Assembly (NCBI GenBank): GCA_035454085.1
Contig: DAOTEJ010000105.1
Coordinates: 1 to 7,269 of the forward strand
DNA from: DAOTEJ01 sp035454085
GTDB lineage: Bacteria; Pseudomonadota; Gammaproteobacteria; Burkholderiales; Burkholderiaceae_F
Direction: 5' to 3'
Length of the DNA: 7,269 bases
The position numbers were made by a program, and so were the translations under genes. How positions within the stretch are numbered: the stretch's first letter is position 1; each line of letters begins with the position of its first letter. Below are positions 6,160 to 7,269 of the stretch, piece by piece. A model generated the notes under the pieces. It did not search any database, was not told where the DNA came from, and saw only the letters and a list, made by a program, of their open reading frames with translations.

Positions 6160-7269
6160 CCCCAAGACCCTACGCCCGCTGACCACCCTGGTGCACGCGG
6201 GACGCGATCCGCAGGCGAGCTTCGGCTTCGTGAACCCGCCGCTGGTGCGCGGCTCGACGGTGCTGCACGACTCGGTGGCCGACATGCGCGAGCGCATCCG
6301 CGCGCGCAACGCGGGCGAGCCTGGCCGCCCCACCTACGGCATCTGGGGCACGCCCACCCACGAGGCCTTCTACGCGGCGCTCAATGCGCTCGAGGGCGGG
6401 CACGCGAGCTGGGCCTTCGCCTCGGGCCTGGCGGCGTGCACCGTGCCCATCCTTGCCTTCGCTGGCGCCGGCGACCACGTGCTGGTGACCGACAGCGCCT
6501 ACGGCCCCACGCGCGACTTCTGCCGCCAGGTGCTGCCGCGCTTTGGCGTGGAGGTGAGCTTCTACGACCCCTGCATCGGCGCCGAGCTCGCCGCGCAGTT
6601 TCGCCCCAACACGCGCCTGCTGGTGCTCGAGGCCCCGGGCTCGCACAGCTTCGAGATGCAGGACGTGCCGCTGCTGGCCGGCATCGCGCGCGCGCACGGC
6701 GCGGTGAGCATGATCGACAACACCTGGGCCACGCCGCTGCACTTCCAGCCCCTGAAGCACGGCGTGGACGTCAGCATCCACGCGGCCACCAAGTACATCT
6801 GCGGCCACGCCGACGTGCTGATGGGCACGGTCACGTCCAACGAGCGCGCCTGGCCGCAGCTCAAGCAGATGATCGCGGCGCTGGGCCAGTGCGCCAGCCC
6901 CGACGACGTGTACCTCGCGCACCGCGGCCTGCACACCATGGCCGCGCGCCTGGCGCAGCACGAGGCCACGGCGCGCACCCTGATCGCCTGGTTCCAGGGC
7001 CAGCCCGAGGTGGAGCGCGTGCTCTGGCCCGCGCTGCCCGAGGACCCCGGCCACGCCATCTGGAAGCGCGACTTCGGCGGCGCCACGGGGCTGTTCGGCG
7101 TGGTGCTGCATCCGCACGCCGAGGAGCGCTTCGTGGCCATGGTCGACGCGCTTCAGCTCTTCGGCCGGGGCTACTCCTGGGGCGGCTACGAGAGCCTGCT
7201 CATCCCCAGCTACGCCGAGCGCGCGGTGCGCCCCTGGCCCTACGCCGGGCGCACGGTGCGCGTGGCCGC
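6149..7269 (+). CDS. metC: Cystathionine beta-lyase, PLP-dependent (3' end cut by window)
   Basis: This is a fold-type I PLP enzyme of the Cys/Met metabolism family. It aligns closely by eye with E. coli MetC, which cleaves cystathionine to homocysteine, pyruvate and ammonia in methionine synthesis. Visible are Lys215 in AATKYICGH (Schiff-base lysine, MetC Lys210), Asp190 in IDNTWA (pyridine contact, MetC Asp185), Tyr118 (MetC Tyr111), Ser343-Trp344 in YSWGGYES (MetC Ser339-Trp340) and Arg371 (MetC carboxylate-binding Arg372). The oddity is TYGIWGTPTH (62-71): MetC has YGRRGT, so Ile65 stands where Arg58, a PLP-phosphate contact, would be. The first 373 codons are present; E. coli MetC continues 23 residues past Arg372, so roughly the last 20-25 are missing. 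The gene overlaps the EamA gene by 11 bp. A related C-S lyase with another substrate is possible. Confidence 0.88.
   Translation, partial: MSHDPKTLRPLTTLVHAGRDPQASFGFVNPPLVRGSTVLHDSVADMRERIRARNAGEPGRPTYGIWGTPTHEAFYAALNALEGGHASWAFASGLAACTVPILAFAGAGDHVLVTDSAYGPTRDFCRQVLPRFGVEVSFYDPCIGAELAAQFRPNTRLLVLEAPGSHSFEMQDVPLLAGIARAHGAVSMIDNTWATPLHFQPLKHGVDVSIHAATKYICGHADVLMGTVTSNERAWPQLKQMIAALGQCASPDDVYLAHRGLHTMAARLAQHEATARTLIAWFQGQPEVERVLWPALPEDPGHAIWKRDFGGATGLFGVVLHPHAEERFVAMVDALQLFGRGYSWGGYESLLIPSYAERAVRPWPYAGRTVRVA

Noticed and set aside
6156..6182. ATG overlapping the EamA stop (ATGA) as the start of the next gene
   Set aside because: It is out of frame with the lyase and ends after eight residues (MTPRPYAR). 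ATG 6149 has an AGGA at proper spacing.
5200..6333. Minus-strand open frame opposite the EamA gene
   Set aside because: It translates to a Gln/Arg/His-rich product typical of the reverse strand of a GC-rich membrane protein gene, with no recognisable domain.

Overview
The window is uniformly GC-rich with strong G/C preference at third codon positions. It encodes proteobacterial-type proteins packed with almost no intergenic space. Protein style and codon use suggest a betaproteobacterium of the order Burkholderiales, possibly Comamonadaceae. That placement is an inference from the look of the proteins, not a database match. It reads as ordinary chromosomal sequence. I found no transposase, integrase, phage gene, tRNA, rRNA, CRISPR array or plasmid gene.

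Left block (1-2908): the last 11 codons of an unidentified gene overlap (ATGA) a possible 18-codon ORF, which is followed by an intact pirin-family gene. The pirin gene converges with a minus-strand gene for an ABC exporter half-transporter, a fused membrane domain and ATPase. The two genes share a CTAG, so each stop codon overlaps the other and no terminator lies between them.

Centre (2909-3008): exactly 100 N, the usual placeholder for a gap of unstated length. The known bases on the two sides both carry CGGGCGC, and the right edge is a perfect 12-bp palindrome, so the true gap may be tiny or absent. Two divergent -10-like hexamers flank it: TATCAT toward the ABC gene and TAGAAT toward the right block.

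Right block (3031-7269): four tightly packed plus-strand genes that look like one operon. They are an MBL-fold metallohydrolase; a secreted protein with an NlpE-like N-terminus and a COG3650-like C-terminus; an EamA/DMT-family permease; and a MetC-type cystathionine beta-lyase cut by the window end. Spacings are 9 bp, a 4-bp TTGA overlap if the TTG start is right, and an 11-bp overlap. The permease-lyase pair makes a link to sulfur amino acids conceivable, because E. coli EamA exports cysteine-pathway metabolites and MetC releases homocysteine. The roles of the first two genes there are unknown.

Nothing here amounts to a convincing new system. The points most worth a second look are the gap edges, the altered PLP-phosphate motif in the MetC-like enzyme, the NlpE/COG3650 protein without a lipobox, and the start-codon questions for the ABC and EamA genes.
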